A program made the translations under genes and the position numbers. Below, piece after piece: positions 1 to 10,568 of a stretch of DNA of 39,954 nt; position 1 is the first letter of the stretch; each line of letters begins with the position of its first letter. The stretch is from NCBI RefSeq assembly GCF_022669155.1, contig NZ_JALBVB010000052.1, forward strand, positions 39,227 to 79,180, given 5' to 3'. The stretch is from Kineococcus sp. TRM81007. GTDB lineage: Bacteria; Actinomycetota; Actinomycetes; Actinomycetales; Kineococcaceae. Under the pieces are notes generated by a model that was given only the letters and a program-made list of their open reading frames with translations, had not been told where the DNA came from and made no database searches.

Positions 1-28
1 GCGCCCCCGGTGCGTCCCGGCCCGGTCC

Positions 29-2502
29 TCAGGAGCGCAGCAGCAGGGCCACCGGCAGGTCGGTCAGCAGGTCGGCGATGCGCGCCGGGCCGCCGGCCAG
101 CTCCGCCCCGGTGAACGCGTTGCGCCAGCGGCCCTCGGGCAGGGTCAGCGTGTGCTCGCCCCAGCCGCCGTTGCGCTCCAGCGACACCGGCAGCCGGGTC
201 GCCACCGCGATCGCCCCGGGGGCCTCGACCGGGCCCCGGGCGAACGCCAGGGCGTTGCCCGTGGACGTCGGCACGGGGGAGTAGCCGGCCTCGGGGCCGA
301 CGAAGGAGCGCTCGTGGTCCCGGCGGGCCCGCAGGGTCCGGGAGACGACGAGCAGCTTCTCGTCGTGCAGGTCCGCCGGGGCGGAGCCGCCGTCCAGCGC
401 AGCCAGGCGGCGGGTCCGCTCGGCGTAGTCCACGGGCCGGCGGTTGTCGGGATCGACCAGGGACAGGTCCACCAGCTCGCTGCCCTGGTAGACGTCCGGC
501 ACGCCCGGCATCGCCAGCTGCACGAACTTCTGCCCCAGCACCGCCACGCGGGCCTGCGCCGCGGTCGCGTCGACGAACTCCCGCACCGCCGCCAGGACCG
601 CCTCGTCCCCCAGCACCCCGGTGGCGAAGCGCTCCACCGCCGCCTCGTACGCCTCGTCCGGCGAGGTCCACGTGGTGTGGTCCTTCGCCTCGCGGGTGGC
701 CTTCTGCAGGTAGCCCACCAGCCGCTCGTCGCTGATCGGGCCCTCGCCCCAGGTGCCGAAGAGGGTCTGCCACACCAGCAGCTCGGTGCGCGCGTCGAGC
801 TCGCCCGCCCGGTGCTCGGCGGCCAGCTCGCGCCATCGCGTCAGCGCCGCGCCCCACTCCTCCGTCAGCTCCGACAGGACCGACAACCGCGCCCGCACGT
901 CCTCGCTGCGCTTGGTGTCGTGCGTGGACAGCGTCGTCATGGCCGCGGGCCAGTCGCGGGCCAGGGCGGAGCAGAAGGAGTGGAACTCCTCCGGGGAGGT
1001 CCCGAAGCGGGTGGGGTCCCCACCGACCTCGTTGAGCGAGGACAGCCGGAACCAGCGGTAGAACGAGGTGTCCTCGATGCCCTTGGCCATCACCGGGCCG
1101 CAGGTCTGCTGGAAGCGCACCACGAACTCGGCGATCCGGGCGTCCGAGGGGTCGCCGGCCCGGTTCAGCGCCAGGTCCACCACCACCTGCAGGGTGTCGT
1201 GGCGCTCCTCGGGCAGGTGGGCGCGGGCCTGCTCGGCGGCACCCTCCACGACCCGGACGGCCTCCGGCGACGCCTCCTCCCCGGGCACCACGTAGGCGCG
1301 GTACTGGTGGAACGCCACCAGCAGCTCCACGACGCACTCGTGCAGGCCCCGGCGGGTGTGGTCGCGCAGGTCGACGTCGTCGTGGCAGATGCCGGAGAGC
1401 AGGTCCACCAGGCGGTGCACCTCGGCGTACAGGCCGTGCTCGACGACCTCGCGCTTGGCGTTGTCGACGACCGCCTGGAACGTGCCGGTCTCGCCGGTGA
1501 GCGCGGTGTACTGCTCGGTCAGCGGCTCGGCCCCCGCCGGGTCCAGGAACAGCCCGCCCACCCGCTGCAGGGCGTCGTAGCCGGTGGTGCCGGCGCACGC
1601 CCAGTCCGCAGGCAGCTGCTCCTCGCCCTCGAGGATCTTCTCCACGACGACCCAGGCGCTGCCGTCCCCGGTGGCGTTCGCGGTGGCCTGCGCCAGCCAC
1701 CGCAGGTAACCGCGCGGGTCGGCCAGCCCGTCGGGGTGGTCGATGCGCAGGCCCTGCAGGTCCCCGCGGCCCACCAGCTCCAGCAGCAGGGCGTGGGAGG
1801 CGTCGAACACCTCCCGGTCCTCCACGCGGATCGCGGCCAGGGTGTCCACGTCGAAGAAGCGCCGGTAGTTCAGCTCCTCGTCGGCCACCCGCCAGTGCGC
1901 CAGGCGGTACCACTGCCGGTCCACCAGCTCCGCCAGCGGCAGCTCCTCGGTGCCCGGGCGCACGGGGAAGACGTGGTCGTAGTAGCGCAGCACGTGCTCC
2001 TCGCCCTGCGGCGTGGAGCGGGTGCCCAGGCTCAGCTCACCGGCGGCCAGGACCTGGCCGATGCGCTGCCCCAGCACCGCCATGAGGATCGCGCGGTCGG
2101 GCACCGACCAGTCCACGTCGAACCAGCGCGCGTAGGGGGAGCGGGGCCCCTCCTTGAGCACCGACCACAGCTGGGCGTTCTCGTGCGCCGGGGTGGGCAC
2201 CGCCATGTGGTTGGGCACCACGTCGGCCACGGCGGCCAGGCCCGCCCCGCGCAGCGCGGCCACGAGCCGGTCGAAGCCCGCGCGCCCGCCGGCCTCCTCG
2301 TTGAGCCGGGAGTGGTCCACCACGTCGTAGCCGTGGGTGGAGCCCCTCGCGGGGGCCAGGACGGGGGAGAGGTAGGCGTGCGAGACGCCCAGGCGCTGCA
2401 GGTGCTCGGCCTGCGCGGCGGCGTCGTCGAAGGTGAACGCCGGCTGCACCTGGAAGCGGTAGGTGCTCACCGGCACCACGGCCGGGCGGTAGGTGGGATC
2501 GG

Positions 2503-2506
<4 letters not shown>
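29..2506 (-). CDS. treY: Maltooligosyl trehalose synthase (TreY)
   Basis: Converts the reducing end of maltodextrins to an alpha,alpha-1,1 linkage, the first step of the TreY-TreZ trehalose route in the cytoplasm. The 825-residue product has the family signatures in order: STYRFQ near residue 14, the LSPVLAPARGSTHGYD block around 47-61, VVPNHMA near 97, the nucleophile region LRIDHPDG (Asp256), the acid/base region VVEKILEG (Glu289), GTTGYD near 307, and STHDTKRSED (Asp530). The GTG start at 2506 overlaps the glgX stop by four bases (GTGA), implying translational coupling. It also places STYRFQ close to the N-terminus as the family requires; the frame stays open upstream, but that part reads as a shadow of glgX. 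treZ usually follows, but only 28 bases remain before the window edge. Confidence 0.95.
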
Positions 2507-4644
<2,138 letters not shown>

Positions 4645-4777
4645 CGCGGGTCCTTCCACTGCCTAGCTCGTGCACTCCACGTGCGCGGTCGACGGTCATC
4701 ATGTCCGCTCGCGCCCCGGCTCACACCCCGACCGGCGGCGGCGGCGCGTGCGCCGCGGCCCGCGCCGCCGGCGCGGC

Positions 4778-4783
4778 TACCCT
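4778..4783 (+). promoter_or_regulatory. -10 box (TACCCT) of a likely leaderless transcript
   Basis: TACCCT lies six bases before the GTG at 4790, so transcription would start at or next to the start codon. No Shine-Dalgarno sequence is present. TANNNT is the usual actinobacterial -10 motif; the leaderless reading is inferred. Confidence 0.5.
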
Positions 4784-4789
4784 TCGGCG

Positions 4790-5797
4790 GTGCCCGAAGA
4801 CCCCTCCCGGCCCGCGGGTGCCTACCGCGGACCCGCCCTGCCCGCCCTGCCCGCCGTGCCCGCCGCCGCCCGCTCCCCGCGGGTGCGCCGCGCGCTGGGC
4901 GCCGCCCGCGAGCTGGTCGCCGGCACGGTCGGCGCCTGCCTGCGCTTCCGGATCACCGGGCTGGCCGCCGAGGGCGGCTTCTTCGCGCTGCTGTCGCTGC
5001 CGCCGCTCGTCTTCGGCCTCGTCGCCAGCCTCGGCTACGTCGGGCGCTGGCTGGGGCGGGACGAGGTCGCCGCCGCCCGCGGGCAGCTGACCCGCCTGAC
5101 GGAGGCCTTCTTCACCCCCGAGGTCATCGACGAGGTGGTCCTGCCCACCTTCGACTCGGTGACCACCGCGGGACGGGCCGACCTCACCCTGCTGGCCTTC
5201 GGGTTCAGCGTCTGGTCCGGTTCGCGCGCCCTCAACGTGTACGTGGACACCATCTCGATCATGTACGGCCTGGGTGGTCACCGCGGCATCGTGCGCACCC
5301 GGTTGCTGTCGCTGGGCACCTACCTGGCGGGTCTGCTGGTGGCCGTGGTCGTCCTGCCGCTGCTGCTGGTGGGGCCGCGCGTGGTGGGGCGCTGGTTGCC
5401 TGCGGAGCTCGCCGTGCTCTCCCGCAGCTACTGGCCCGTGGTGCTGCTGCTGTCGGTGTTCTGCCTCGCGACGCTCTACCACCTGGCCACGCCGGTGCGC
5501 AGCCGCTGGTGGCGCGACCTGCCCGGCGCCGTCCTGGCGCTGCTGCTGTGGCTGCTGGCCTCCTCGCTGCTGCGTCCGCTGCTGTCGGCCTCCGTCGGCG
5601 GCACCTCCACCTCGATCTACGGGCCCCTGGCCGCGCCGATCGTGGTGCTCGTGTGGTTCTACGTCCTGGCGATCGCCGTGCTCGCCGGGGCGGCCCTGAA
5701 CGCCGCGGTGGACCGGGTCTGGCCCGACCCCGGCAAGGCGGCCGCGCGCGAGGCGGCGCGTGCCGAGGCCGTCGAGAGGCGCCGCTGGGTGCCGTGA
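4790..5797 (+). CDS. YihY/BrkB-family inner membrane protein
   Basis: Predicted polytopic membrane protein of the YihY/virulence-factor BrkB family; the substrate is not established for the family. From the chosen start it has 335 residues. A charged and proline/alanine-rich N-terminus is followed by the family-like segment AAEGGFFALLSLPPLVFGLVASLG, then long hydrophobic stretches (for example LAGLLVAVVVLPLLLVGP, VVLLLSVFCLATLYH, AVLALLLWLLASSLL and IVVLVWFYVLAIAVLAGAALNA) and a basic C-terminal tail. The GTG at 4790 was chosen because the frame upstream is arginine-rich and shadow-like and because a -10 box sits directly before it. It reads divergently from glgX and is followed by a strong hairpin. 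No partner genes are evident. Confidence 0.85.
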   Translation: MPEDPSRPAGAYRGPALPALPAVPAAARSPRVRRALGAARELVAGTVGACLRFRITGLAAEGGFFALLSLPPLVFGLVASLGYVGRWLGRDEVAAARGQLTRLTEAFFTPEVIDEVVLPTFDSVTTAGRADLTLLAFGFSVWSGSRALNVYVDTISIMYGLGGHRGIVRTRLLSLGTYLAGLLVAVVVLPLLLVGPRVVGRWLPAELAVLSRSYWPVVLLLSVFCLATLYHLATPVRSRWWRDLPGAVLALLLWLLASSLLRPLLSASVGGTSTSIYGPLAAPIVVLVWFYVLAIAVLAGAALNAAVDRVWPDPGKAAAREAARAEAVERRRWVP

Positions 5798-5847
5798 GAC
5801 GGGGCTCGTCCCGGCTCCGCCGTGCGGGCGCCAGGCGCCGGGCACGA

Positions 5848-5881
5848 CGAAGGCCCGGCACCTGCGGGTGCCGGGCCTTCG
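5848..5881. terminator. Bidirectional hairpin terminator
   Basis: Perfect inverted repeat: a 13-base arm at 5850-5862 and its complement at 5867-5879, with a 4-base TGCG loop, extended by CG pairs outside. It lies 50 bases after the YihY-type gene and 10 bases beyond the 3' end of the minus-strand tRNA cluster, so it can serve both. No strong T tract, as usual in such GC-rich genomes. Confidence 0.75.
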
Positions 5882-5891
5882 ATCGAGGGAG

Positions 5892-5963
5892 TGGGCGATA
5901 CTGGGATCGAACCAGTGACCTCTTCCGTGTCAGGGAAGCGCGCTACCGCTGCGCCAATCGCCC
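5892..5963 (-). tRNA. tRNA-Val (GAC)
   Basis: 72-base cloverleaf without encoded CCA. Acceptor arms GGGCGAT and ATCGCCC with discriminator A. Anticodon stem CTTCC/GGAAG with loop CTGACAC, anticodon GAC. T-arm CTGG-TTCGATC-CCAG. Its 3' part is identical to that of tRNA-Val(CAC) at 7782-7853. Last gene of a three-tRNA minus-strand cluster. Confidence 0.97.
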
Positions 5964-5997
5964 TCGAGCACACCGGGAGCGACCCGATGAGCTTGTG

Positions 5998-6068
5998 AGG
6001 TGGAGACGGGATTCGAACCCGTGTGGACGGCTTTGCAGGCCGCTGCCTAACCTCTCGGCCACTCCACC
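5998..6068 (-). tRNA. tRNA-Cys (GCA)
   Basis: 71-base cloverleaf. Acceptor arms GGTGGAG and CTCCACC with discriminator U, as expected for cysteine. Anticodon loop CTGCAAA gives GCA. T-arm CGGG-TTCGAAT-CCCG. Middle gene of the Gly-Cys-Val cluster. Confidence 0.97.
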
Positions 6069-6098
6069 GTGAGGCTCGCGCCTGTGAGCCGGCCTCCG

Positions 6099-6171
6099 AG
6101 CGGACGACGGGACTCGAACCCGCGACCCTCACCTTGGCAAGGTGATGCGCTACCAACTGCGCTACGTCCGC
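6099..6171 (-). tRNA. tRNA-Gly (GCC)
   Basis: 73-base cloverleaf. Acceptor arms GCGGACG and CGTCCGC with discriminator U. Anticodon stem TCACC/GGTGA with loop TTGCCAA gives GCC. T-loop TTCGAGT. First gene of the cluster. Confidence 0.97.
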
Positions 6172-6219
6172 ACGTCTCCGGCTTCCCGCCCTTCCGGCCG
6201 GTTCCCCGTGACGTCGTAG

Positions 6220-6250
6220 ACAGTAGCCGACGGCTGCGGGTGCAGTCCAA
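6220..6250 (-). promoter_or_regulatory. Promoter of the tRNA Gly-Cys-Val cluster
   Basis: Reading the minus strand, TTGGAC (6250-6245) and TACTGT (6225-6220) are separated by 19 bases and lie about 50 bases before tRNA-Gly. The -10 fits TANNNT well; the spacer is slightly long. Confidence 0.5.
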
Positions 6251-6300
6251 CCGCCCCGCCCGGCGCGTTCACCCGGCGTTCGTCGAGCGGGGGCGGTGGG

Positions 6301-6352
6301 CGCACCAGGGGCCCGCACCCGGCGTCGGTGCCGGGCGCGGGCCCCTGGTGCG
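6301..6352 (-). terminator. Strong hairpin terminator after the SsgA-like gene
   Basis: Perfect 16-base arms at 6301-6316 and 6337-6352, with a further 6-bp stem inside (6318-6323 with 6330-6335) closing a 6-base loop. It begins 24 bases after the stop of the minus-strand SsgA-like gene and separates it from the tRNA promoter. Confidence 0.75.
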
Positions 6353-6375
6353 AGCGTCGCGCTCGTCGCTGCTGG

Positions 6376-6804
6376 TCAGGCGGTCAGCCGGGCGATCAGG
6401 TCGTCCAGGTCCAGGTGACGCGCCTCGCGCCCCGGGGGCACGAGGGCCTCCGCCCGGCGCAGGAAGCGCCGGACGTCCGCCTCGTCCGCCTCGAGCTCCG
6501 CGTTGCCGTCCGGGGACGACAGGCGGAGCAGGACGCGCGGGCGACCCTCGGGGGAGTCGGTGCACGGGCGCACCTGCACGTCGCCGTCGCCGGCGGGTGC
6601 GGTGAGCCCCTCCCTCAGCAGGTCGCGCGCGAAGACCCACTCCACGTCCGCGTCACCCCCGCGGAAGACCGCGTGGATGGCGAAGGGGTCGTCAGCCCCG
6701 TAGTGCAGGCTGGCGGGGACGGGGAGACCGGGCCCGCTGGTGGTGCGTAGGCGCAGCGACACGTCGACGTCGACCTCGGTCTTGCGGTGCGGCAGTGCAG
6801 GCAC
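6376..6804 (-). CDS. SsgA-like sporulation/cell-division regulator
   Basis: 142-residue member of the SsgA/SsgB family (SALPs). In Streptomyces these proteins control septum placement and peptidoglycan work in sporulation; SsgB helps recruit FtsZ. The match runs over the whole length: LPVPASLHYGADDPFAIHAVFR, VEWVFARDLLREGL, VLLRLSSPDGNAELEA, and a C-terminal LVPPGREARHLDLDD that resembles VPPGTEHRHFDLD of SsgB. The GTG start at 6804 follows GGAGG by five bases. The length equals the family norm. The family is confined to actinomycetes, mostly those with complex morphology, so its presence says something about lifestyle. I cannot assign it to a SALP subgroup by eye, though SsgB-like features are strongest. 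Confidence 0.93.
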   Translation of the reverse strand: MPALPHRKTEVDVDVSLRLRTTSGPGLPVPASLHYGADDPFAIHAVFRGGDADVEWVFARDLLREGLTAPAGDGDVQVRPCTDSPEGRPRVLLRLSSPDGNAELEADEADVRRFLRRAEALVPPGREARHLDLDDLIARLTA

Positions 6805-7057
6805 GTCGACCTCCGTGTGCTCATGGCCGCTGACGGGCTACAGCGACCGTGCTGAGGAGTTTCCCACCGATCCGGCCTCCCAAACACCCGGACGGCGCAA
6901 CTGGGACGTGTCCCGTCCACCTGCGGTTCCCCCCGGGCCCGCCGCCACCCCCGCCGCACCGGCCCGGACCCCGGTGCGCCGGGGAGCGTTCGCGGCACCT
7001 CGTGCGTTGGGGTGGTCGACGGAGGGCCCCGGCGGCGGGGCGGGCGAGGAGGAGCGG
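6805..7057. other. Divergent intergenic region
   Basis: 253 bases between the SsgA-like gene and the TIGR02611-type gene. It must hold the promoters for both directions, and its left part (6841-6880) is less GC-rich than its surroundings. I see no confident -35/-10 pair, and no ORF with convincing codon structure. Confidence 0.4.
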
Positions 7058-7699
7058 GTGCGCGTGACGGCGGACGGTCGGCAGGGCCGCGCGGGCGGTG
7101 GGGACGAGGCGGAGCGCGTGCCGCCGCCCGGCCCCTTCGCCCCGCCCGGGGGCGACGGGCCGCGCGGCGCGGACGGGGCGGTGCCCGCGGCCAGGGTCGG
7201 CGGCACCTCGCCGACGGGCGCGCCGGCGCCCGCGACCGCACCGGGGGGCGCAGGTGCCGGCGACCCGCTGCTGGTCCGCCGGCGGCGCGCGGAGCGCCTG
7301 CGCGCCGCCCTGCGCCGGCGCCGCGAGCGCCTGCGGGCCGACGCCCACGCCGACCGCGCCTACCGCACCGCGGTCGCGGTGGTCGGCACCGCCGTGGCGC
7401 TGCTGGGCCTGGTCATGGTCCCGCTGCCGGGCCCCGGCTGGCTCGTCGTCTTCCTGGGCCTGGCGATCCTGGGCACCGAGTTCGCCACCGCGCGGCGCGT
7501 GCACCGCTTCGCGCACCGCCAGGTCCACCGGTGGACGCAGTGGATCGCCGGGCGCTCGTGGGCCACCCGCATCGGCCTGGGCACGGGCGCGGCGGCGGCC
7601 GTGGGGGCCGCGGCGTGGGGGTACCTGGCCTGGCAGGGCGTGCCCGCCTGGAGCCCCGAGGTGGTCACCGCCCAGCTGAGCCGCCTCCCCGGGCTCTGA
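7058..7699 (+). CDS. TIGR02611-type small membrane protein
   Basis: 213-residue membrane protein of unknown function resembling the actinobacterial TIGR02611 family. The first ~90 residues are rich in Pro, Gly and Ala and look disordered. A strongly basic segment ([23 protein letters not shown]) precedes the conserved core: a hydrophobic helix (AVAVVGTAVALLGLVMVPL), the hallmark PGPGWLVVFLGLAILGTEF and a basic ARRVHRFAHRQVHRW helix, then a third hydrophobic segment. The GTG at 7058 was chosen because GAGGAGG lies five bases upstream; a GTG two codons later is possible. It reads divergently from the SsgA-like gene, and tRNA-Val follows. Confidence 0.75.
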   Translation: MRVTADGRQGRAGGGDEAERVPPPGPFAPPGGDGPRGADGAVPAARVGGTSPTGAPAPATAPGGAGAGDPLLVRRRRAERLRAALRRRRERLRADAHADRAYRTAVAVVGTAVALLGLVMVPLPGPGWLVVFLGLAILGTEFATARRVHRFAHRQVHRWTQWIAGRSWATRIGLGTGAAAAVGAAAWGYLAWQGVPAWSPEVVTAQLSRLPGL

Positions 7700-7722
7700 A
7701 CGACGCACCCGCGGGGGCGGTC

Positions 7723-7750
7723 GTGAACACCCCCGGGGACACGGTATGGT
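7723..7750 (+). promoter_or_regulatory. Promoter of tRNA-Val(CAC)
   Basis: GTGAAC at 7723-7728 and TATGGT at 7745-7750 with a 16-base spacer, about 31 bases before the tRNA. The spacing and the -10 are good; the -35 is a partial match to TTGACA. Confidence 0.55.
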
Positions 7751-7781
7751 TCTTCCACCGGTCGCGGTCAGCGGTCGCACC

Positions 7782-7853
7782 GGGCGATTAGCTCAGCGGG
7801 AGAGCACCTCGTTCACACCGAGGGGGTCACTGGTTCGATCCCAGTATCGCCCA
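7782..7853 (+). tRNA. tRNA-Val (CAC)
   Basis: 72-base cloverleaf. Acceptor arms GGGCGAT and ATCGCCC, discriminator A. Anticodon stem CCTCG/CGAGG with loop TTCACAC gives CAC. Only 24 bases separate it from the MOSC gene, with no terminator between. Confidence 0.97.
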
Positions 7854-7877
7854 CACCAGCACCACCAGGAGCATCAC

Positions 7878-8492
7878 GTGCAGAGCCCCGGAGTCGTCGA
7901 CGCCGGGGCTCTCGTCGTCCAGATCGCCGTCTTCCCCGTGAAGTCCGTCGCCGGTCTGCTCCCCGCGGCCGTCGAGGTCGGCCCCGAGGGCCTGGAGGGG
8001 GACCGCGGGTTCGTCCTGACCGCCGGCGGTGAACCGCTGCGGGCGAAGACCACCCCCCAGCTGCGTGAGCTCGAGCTCTCCGGGACGCCGCAGGCGCCCC
8101 TGGTCAGCGCCCCGGGCGCCGCTCCCGGCGACCTGCGGGCCGTGGCCCGCTTCCTCGGCGTGGACGCACCCGTGCAGCTGCACCCCGCCCCAGGGGGCGC
8201 GCGCCAGGTCGCCGCCGTGCACGTGGTGACCACCGCGGACCGCGACGCCCCCGGCGCCGGCGACTCCTCGCGGGCGAACCTCCTCCTGCGTCCCGCCGCC
8301 GCCGCGCTCCCGCCCGCCGCGGAGCTCGCCGGTGCCCTGCTGGAGGTGGGACCGGTGCTGCTGCGGCTGGGGCGGCCGCCGCGCCACTGCGCCGGTTCCT
8401 TCGCCGAGGTGCTGCGCGGCGGGACCGTGCGCACCGGTGACGCGGCGCGGCTGCGGACGCGTGCCGACGGCCCGGGCGGGGCTCCCGGCTAG
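7878..8492 (+). CDS. MOSC-domain protein
   Basis: 204-residue protein of the MOSC superfamily (molybdenum cofactor sulfurase C-terminal fold), a group of metal-sulfur carrier or oxime-reducing enzymes whose bacterial members mostly lack assigned substrates. The N-terminal beta-barrel signature is clear: VFPVKSVAGLLPAAVEVGPEGLEGDRGFVLT. The C-terminal half carries SSRANLLLRP, the MOSC-like RPPRHCAGSFAEVL with a single candidate cysteine, and GGTVRTGDAARL. It is shorter than typical members (about 260-280), with a compressed middle. The GTG at 7878 follows AGGAG by six bases. It ends in TAG, which is also the first half of the -10 box for thrS. Confidence 0.85.
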   Translation: MQSPGVVDAGALVVQIAVFPVKSVAGLLPAAVEVGPEGLEGDRGFVLTAGGEPLRAKTTPQLRELELSGTPQAPLVSAPGAAPGDLRAVARFLGVDAPVQLHPAPGGARQVAAVHVVTTADRDAPGAGDSSRANLLLRPAAAALPPAAELAGALLEVGPVLLRLGRPPRHCAGSFAEVLRGGTVRTGDAARLRTRADGPGGAPG

Positions 8493-8495
8493 AGT
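8490..8495 (+). promoter_or_regulatory. -10 box (TAGAGT) of the thrS operon, overlapping a stop codon
   Basis: TAGAGT begins with the TAG stop codon of the MOSC gene. Transcription would start near 8502, giving a leader of about 50 bases that opens with a hairpin. The call rests on the TANNNT consensus and its position. Confidence 0.5.
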
Positions 8496-8498
8496 CGC

Positions 8499-8522
8499 GG
8501 GCGTGGGGGAGCCCCCACGCCC
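8499..8522 (+). other. Stem-loop at the predicted 5' end of thrS mRNA
   Basis: Inverted repeat GCGTGGGG / CCCCACGC with a GAGC loop, extended by two outer GC pairs. It could be a weak terminator after the MOSC gene or a 5' stabilising hairpin on the thrS message. It is too short and simple to be a T-box. Confidence 0.45.
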
Positions 8523-8549
8523 CTGACCGACGACCCCCGGAGGCGCGCA

Positions 8550-10568
8550 GTGTCCGCCCAGCTCACCGTCACCCGTTCCGGCGCCTCGGCGCCCGCGACG
8601 ACGGTGCAGGTCGAGGCCGGCGCGACCGCCGGCGAGCTGTTCACCGACGAGCGCGACGTCGTCGTCGCCCGCGTCAACGGCGAACTGCGGGACCTGACGC
8701 ACCCGCTGGCCGACGGCGACGAGGTCGAGGGCGTCCTGATCTCCTCCGAGGACGGGCTGGCGGTGCTGCGGCACTCCGCCGCGCACGTCGTGGCCCAGGC
8801 CGTGCAGCAGCACTTCCCCGAGGCCAAGCTGGGCATCGGCCCGCCGATCCGCGACGGCTTCTACTACGACTTCGACGTCGAGCGCCCCTTCACCCCCGAG
8901 GACCTGAAGACCCTCGAGAAGACGGCGCAGCGCATCGTCAAGGAGGGCCAGCGCTTCGTGCGCCGCGCCGTCACCGACGACGAGGCGCGCGCCGAGCTGG
9001 CCGGCGAGCCGTACAAGCTGGAGCTCATCGGCCTGAAGTCCACCGCCGGTGAGGCCGCCGAGGGCGCCGGCGTCGAGGTCGGCGCGGGCGAGCTGACGAT
9101 CTACGACAACGTCCGCCGCGACGGCACCGTGGCCTGGAAGGACCTGTGCCGCGGGCCGCACCTGCCCAGCACCCGCCTGGTCGGCAACGGGTTCAGCCTG
9201 CTGCGCTCGGCGGCCGCGTACTGGCGCGGCAGCGAGAAGAACCCCCAGCTGCAGCGCGTCTACGGCACCGCCTGGCCCACCAAGGACGACCTGAAGGCCT
9301 ACCAGGAGCGGGTCGCGGAGGCCGAGCGCCGTGACCACCGCCGCCTGGGCGTGGAGCTGGACCTCTTCTCCTTCCCCGACGAGATCGGCTCCGGGCTGGC
9401 GGTCTTCCACCCCAGGGGCGGTGTCGTCCGCCGGGCGATGGAGGACTACTCGCGCCAGGCCCACGAGAGGGCCGGGTACGAGTTCGTCTACTCCCCGCAC
9501 ATCACGAAGCAGAACCTCTTCGAGGTGTCCGGGCACCTCGACTGGTACGCCGAGGGCATGTTCCCCGCCATGCAGCTGGACGCCGAGGTCGACGCCGACG
9601 GCACGGTGCGCAAGGCCGGGCAGAACTACTACCTCAAGCCCATGAACTGCCCCTTCCACAACCTGATCTTCGACAGCCGCGGACGCTCCTACCGCGAGCT
9701 GCCGCTGCGCCTGTTCGAGTTCGGCACCGTCTACCGCTACGAGAAGTCCGGTGTCGTGCACGGGCTCACCCGCGTGCGGGGGATGACGCAGGACGACGCG
9801 CACATCTACTGCACCCGCGAGCAGATGAAGGACGAGCTCACCCGCACCCTCGGCTTCGTGCTCGGGCTGCTCTCCGACTACGGCCTGGACGACTACTACC
9901 TCGAGCTGTCCACCAAGGACCCGGAGAAGTACGTCGGCTCCGACGACGCCTGGGAGGAGGCCACCGCGACGCTCGCGGAGGTCGCGCAGGCGTCCGGTCT
10001 CGAACTGGTCCCCGACCCCGGGGGTGCTGCCTTCTACGGCCCGAAGATCTCGGTGCAGGCCCGCGACGCCATCGGCCGCACCTGGCAGATGTCCACCATC
10101 CAGCTGGACTTCAACCTGCCCGAGCGCTTCGGCCTGGAGTACACCGCCGCCGACGGCTCCAAGCAGCGCCCCGTGATGATCCACCGCGCGCTGTTCGGGT
10201 CCATCGAGCGCTTCTTCGCCGTCCTGACCGAGCACTACGCCGGCGCGTTCCCGCCCTGGCTGGCGCCCGTGCAGGTCGTCGGCGTGCCCGTCGCCGACGC
10301 GCACGTGCCGCACCTGCAGGAGGTCGCCGCGAAGCTGCGCGAGCGCGGGATCCGCGTGGAGGTCGACGCCTCCGACGACCGCATGCCCAAGAAGATCCGC
10401 ACCTGGACCAAGCAGAAGGTGCCGTTCCTCCTCATCGCCGGTGCCGAGGACGTCGAGGCGGGCGCGGTCTCCTTCCGCTACCGCGACGGCAGCCAGGAGA
10501 ACGGCGTACCCGTCGACGACGCCGTGGCGAAGGTCGTGGACGCCGTCCAGCGGCGCGTGCAGGTCTGA
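8550..10568 (+). CDS. thrS: Threonyl-tRNA synthetase (ThrRS)
   Basis: Charges tRNA-Thr. The 672-residue protein has the standard bacterial architecture: an N-terminal TGS domain (about 1-75), an editing domain with the [11 protein letters not shown] motif near residue 75, and the class II catalytic core. Visible core elements are MNCPFHN with the zinc-binding cysteine, motif 2 ([25 protein letters not shown]), [18 protein letters not shown] and motif 3 ([16 protein letters not shown]), then the anticodon-binding domain ending near [17 protein letters not shown]. The GTG start follows GGAGG by seven bases. Its stop overlaps the next ATG (TGATG), so it heads the downstream operon. Confidence 0.98.
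   Translation: MSAQLTVTRSGASAPATTVQVEAGATAGELFTDERDVVVARVNGELRDLTHPLADGDEVEGVLISSEDGLAVLRHSAAHVVAQAVQQHFPEAKLGIGPPIRDGFYYDFDVERPFTPEDLKTLEKTAQRIVKEGQRFVRRAVTDDEARAELAGEPYKLELIGLKSTAGEAAEGAGVEVGAGELTIYDNVRRDGTVAWKDLCRGPHLPSTRLVGNGFSLLRSAAAYWRGSEKNPQLQRVYGTAWPTKDDLKAYQERVAEAERRDHRRLGVELDLFSFPDEIGSGLAVFHPRGGVVRRAMEDYSRQAHERAGYEFVYSPHITKQNLFEVSGHLDWYAEGMFPAMQLDAEVDADGTVRKAGQNYYLKPMNCPFHNLIFDSRGRSYRELPLRLFEFGTVYRYEKSGVVHGLTRVRGMTQDDAHIYCTREQMKDELTRTLGFVLGLLSDYGLDDYYLELSTKDPEKYVGSDDAWEEATATLAEVAQASGLELVPDPGGAAFYGPKISVQARDAIGRTWQMSTIQLDFNLPERFGLEYTAADGSKQRPVMIHRALFGSIERFFAVLTEHYAGAFPPWLAPVQVVGVPVADAHVPHLQEVAAKLRERGIRVEVDASDDRMPKKIRTWTKQKVPFLLIAGAEDVEAGAVSFRYRDGSQENGVPVDDAVAKVVDAVQRRVQV

Noticed and set aside
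5892-6171. tRNA cluster as an integration site of a mobile element
   Set aside because: No integrase, no repeated tRNA 3' end flanking foreign DNA. The identical 3' halves of the two tRNA-Val genes are explained by shared tRNA structure.
8493-8549. T-box leader upstream of thrS
   Set aside because: Only 57 bases with one simple hairpin; no specifier loop or antiterminator sequence.
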